This document shows, piece by piece, positions 41,850 to 43,745 of a stretch of DNA of 43,745 bases. Each line of letters begins with the position of its first letter. Within the stretch, counting starts at the first letter, position 1. A model generated the notes under the pieces. That model was given only the letters and a program-made list of their open reading frames with translations. It searched no databases and was not told where the DNA came from. The translations under genes were made by a program, and so were the position numbers. This DNA comes from Nostoc sp. S4. Lineage in GTDB: Bacteria; Cyanobacteriota; Cyanobacteriia; Cyanobacteriales; Nostocaceae. The stretch is taken from NCBI GenBank assembly GCA_029379225.1, contig JAQYWR010000059.1:1-43745 (forward strand), written 5' to 3'.

Positions 41850-42797
41850 CTAACTCTGCATTTGTCGCAGTGCATTAAACACCTTACCTCGCAACCCAAC
41901 TGGTAGCAAAGATAACCCTAAACCAATCCAAGCTTTAGCAGTTGAACTAGATTGTCCTGCCAAAACTAGCTCTCTGCCTTTTTGCGTTTCCCCTTTTTCA
42001 ATTAAACGCAAACCTAATAATAGTTGCGTTTCCATGAGACGATTTTGCCTAATTTTTTCTAGTTTATCAGATGCAAATTTATAACTTTCTAAATACCGAA
42101 CTTTATCAAACAAATAAGGAATAGCTCGATTGATGCCTTGCTGTTCTGCATGACAACGATATTCCATCAGTAATTTTGGTAAATAATAACCCTTTTTTCC
42201 AGCCAAAGCCAGCCGCACAAATAAATCATTATCTTCACAATTTTGCATATTTGGCAACATAAATCCTAATTCTTGTAATGTTTGACGTCGAAATAATGTT
42301 GCTCCAATTTGAAAACTTTGATGAATAAAGACAACTTCCAGTAAATTATCTACAATACCTGCGGGTAAATTATTTCTTCCCCAGCGATGAGAATTTTCCT
42401 GAGTCTTTGCCTCATCCTGGATATTATTAATATCAACGATCCAATGGTCTGTACCAACAAAATCGATATTAGAGTCTTGGTCAAGAATAGCTGCTGTGCT
42501 TGCAAGAAAATCAGGTGTTAGTCGGTCATCATCATCAAATTTAATAAAATATTCACCGCTAGCAGCATCAAAGCCAGAGCGCATATTATTGCTTTTACCA
42601 ATATTTTGCGGATGACGAATGTATTTAATCCGATGGTCTGCGTACTTTGACATTAACTCAGGTGTACCATCGCTAGAACCATCATCACAAACAATTAGTT
42701 CAAAGTCTTGCTCTGATTGATGAAGTACACTGTCAATCGCATAAGGCAAAAGACAGATACGATTAAAAGTAGGAATACAAACAGTAATTTTGGGCAT
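41850..42797 (-). CDS. Family 2 glycosyltransferase
   Basis: This 315-residue GT-A enzyme starts MPKITVCIPTFNRICLLPYAI and has IVCDDGSSDGTPE (about 35-47), IKFDDDDRLTPDF (DxD site, about 89-101) and YRCHAEQQG. A hydrophobic C-terminal patch (AWIGLGLSLLPVGLRG) may associate with the membrane. It reads opposite to the polysaccharide island and is separated from it by four unrelated genes, so it probably serves another glycan or protein glycosylation. The ATG at 42797 lies at the conserved first strand. Confidence 0.92.
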   Translation of the reverse strand: MPKITVCIPTFNRICLLPYAIDSVLHQSEQDFELIVCDDGSSDGTPELMSKYADHRIKYIRHPQNIGKSNNMRSGFDAASGEYFIKFDDDDRLTPDFLASTAAILDQDSNIDFVGTDHWIVDINNIQDEAKTQENSHRWGRNNLPAGIVDNLLEVVFIHQSFQIGATLFRRQTLQELGFMLPNMQNCEDNDLFVRLALAGKKGYYLPKLLMEYRCHAEQQGINRAIPYLFDKVRYLESYKFASDKLEKIRQNRLMETQLLLGLRLIEKGETQKGRELVLAGQSSSTAKAWIGLGLSLLPVGLRGKVFNALRQMQS

Positions 42798-43016
42798 AAT
42801 ATATACTATTGTATTTTTATTTACTCAGTATTATCAATAATTGCGATCGCTGCTTTATGAGCTATTATTCCCAAGTATCTAACTTTTATAAACATCGTAT
42901 AATTAATATCCAAAATCCATTACTTCTGTTTATTTGGTAATTTGCTAATACTAGCAAAAAATCATCAAATTTGAGATGATGATAACAAACAAAAATAACT
43001 GATTTTATTTAAATAC

Positions 43017-43541
43017 ATGAAGAAAAGTATCAGATGCTTGGCTAAAATTACCTTATTAAGTACAATAGCATCTATTTTGGGAACTTTCCTTTTACTAGAA
43101 AATGCAACTGCTCAGTCAAGTGATTCTCGTTTACGAACTCAGTTTACAGGTTCAGATAAGTGCTTAGACATCATCAACGATGGATTGAACAACAAACTTA
43201 CGATGGCTGCATGTGGTAACTTCTCCGGACAGTTATGGAGTATAAAGCCTAGTAAATACAAGGGATATTACTATCTCCGGACACAATTTACAAGAAAGAA
43301 TAAATGTCTAGATATTATTAATGATGGGGTAAATAATAAAACAATTATGGCTACATGTGGTAACTTTTCTGGACAATTGTGGAAAATAGAACCTACACAA
43401 TCTGCTGGATTTTTTCGTTTGAAAACTCAATTTACGGGAAAGAATAAATGTCTAGATATTATTAACGATGGAGTAAATAATAAAACCATTATGGCTGACT
43501 GTGGGAACTACTCCGGACAATTTTGGAGTTTATCGAATTGA
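43017..43541 (+). CDS. Secreted three-repeat ricin-type (beta-trefoil) lectin
   Basis: This 174-residue protein has a signal peptide (KKSIRCLAKITLLSTIASIL, cleavage likely after ATA, about residue 32) and then three repeats of 40-48 residues. Each has TQFT-x(4)-KCLDIINDG-x-NNK-x(5)-CGN-x-SGQ-x-W, the Q-x-W and two cysteines that mark RICIN beta-trefoil repeats (Cys 49/66, 97/114, 145/162). Three repeats make one complete trefoil, with a possible sugar site in each. Repeats 2 and 3 are nearly identical at the DNA level (57 bases, three differences), so the gene has recently duplicated part of itself. No catalytic domain is attached. It probably binds a cell-surface or extracellular glycan; the ligand is unknown. 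Confidence 0.88.
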   Translation: MKKSIRCLAKITLLSTIASILGTFLLLENATAQSSDSRLRTQFTGSDKCLDIINDGLNNKLTMAACGNFSGQLWSIKPSKYKGYYYLRTQFTRKNKCLDIINDGVNNKTIMATCGNFSGQLWKIEPTQSAGFFRLKTQFTGKNKCLDIINDGVNNKTIMADCGNYSGQFWSLSN

Positions 43542-43745
43542 AGTTTCTTCGACTGACTGTAAACAAAAATAAGATAATTTTGATGAGTGCGATCGCCATC
43601 TCTAATCTACATTCTTTAATGCCGATAGATTGAAATTAATAAGCTTTTCCACATTTAAATTGCATATCTTGGGCGGGCATCTTGCCATTGGTGTCAAGTT
43701 AAAGCCTCAGCCCAGATGTCAAGCGACCTTGCGGCGTTGCGTCGA
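43542..43745. other. Right-hand edge of the window
   Basis: This edge contains a HIP1 octamer (about 43588-43595) and a GGGCGGGCATCTTGCC motif of the kind repeated in cyanobacterial spacers. No gene can be supported. Confidence 0.4.

Noticed and set aside
4125..43016. tRNA, rRNA or known riboswitch in the spacers
   Set aside because: I read the longer spacers for cloverleaf arms and conserved riboswitch cores and saw none; a covariance-model scan would be needed to exclude small RNAs.
43680..43745. Possible 3' end of a minus-strand gene entering from the right edge
   Set aside because: Only about 15 codons are visible in any frame, with no recognisable motif.

Overview
The window is chromosomal DNA from a filamentous, heterocyst-forming cyanobacterium of the Nostoc/Anabaena/Calothrix kind. 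The evidence is frequent HIP1 octamers (GCGATCGC, for example near 4308, 12322, 17125, 20436, 26938, 35459 and 42843), 7-base tandem repeats of the STRR type (996-1016, 1632-1666, 36426-36446), a Tab2-family RNA-binding protein, a PATAN response regulator and, above all, a complete cluster resembling the heterocyst envelope polysaccharide (HEP) island that includes hepC and hepA. Family assignments come from reading motifs in the translations; no search was run.

Layout. 1-5.8 kb: minus-strand housekeeping and regulatory genes (Tab2-like protein, YciI-like protein, pheT, PATAN-REC response regulator). 6.6-10.4 kb: a plus-strand triad of a VWA protein, a PP2C phosphatase and a kinase-like protein with zinc ribbon, membrane segment and TPRs, closed by a strong terminator. 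This matches the TerY-P type triads known from comparative genomics.

10.9-36.3 kb: about 20 co-directional genes forming the polysaccharide island. The first part makes and modifies nucleotide sugars: rfbF, an L-2-hydroxyglutarate oxidase-like flavoprotein, an SDR, a TylC-type C-methyltransferase, a PhyH dioxygenase, an RfbC-type epimerase and a SAF-domain oxidoreductase, with glycosyltransferases between them. The second part assembles and exports the polymer: a Wzc-type copolymerase/tyrosine kinase, hepC, the ABC exporter hepA, a run of GT2/GT4 and unclassified glycosyltransferases, and an O-antigen polymerase-like membrane protein. No Wzx flippase is present, so HepA is the obvious candidate for moving lipid-linked units. 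HepC looks like a phosphoglycosyl transferase that has lost its catalytic Asp-Glu pair.

36.5-43.7 kb: accessory genes. These are a Uma2/DUF820 nuclease-like protein with a heptad-repeat tail, an overlapping P-loop ATPase/TPR pair of unknown role, a lambda-lysozyme-like membrane-anchored muramidase that probably starts at CTG, one more GT2, and a secreted three-repeat ricin-type lectin with signs of recent internal duplication.

Intergenic DNA is rich in dispersed repeats. A roughly 97-bp palindromic element occurs three times, and two nearly identical inverted copies bracket rfbC. A second family occurs at 1515 and 21501, and a 105-bp MITE-like inverted repeat lies at 19951.
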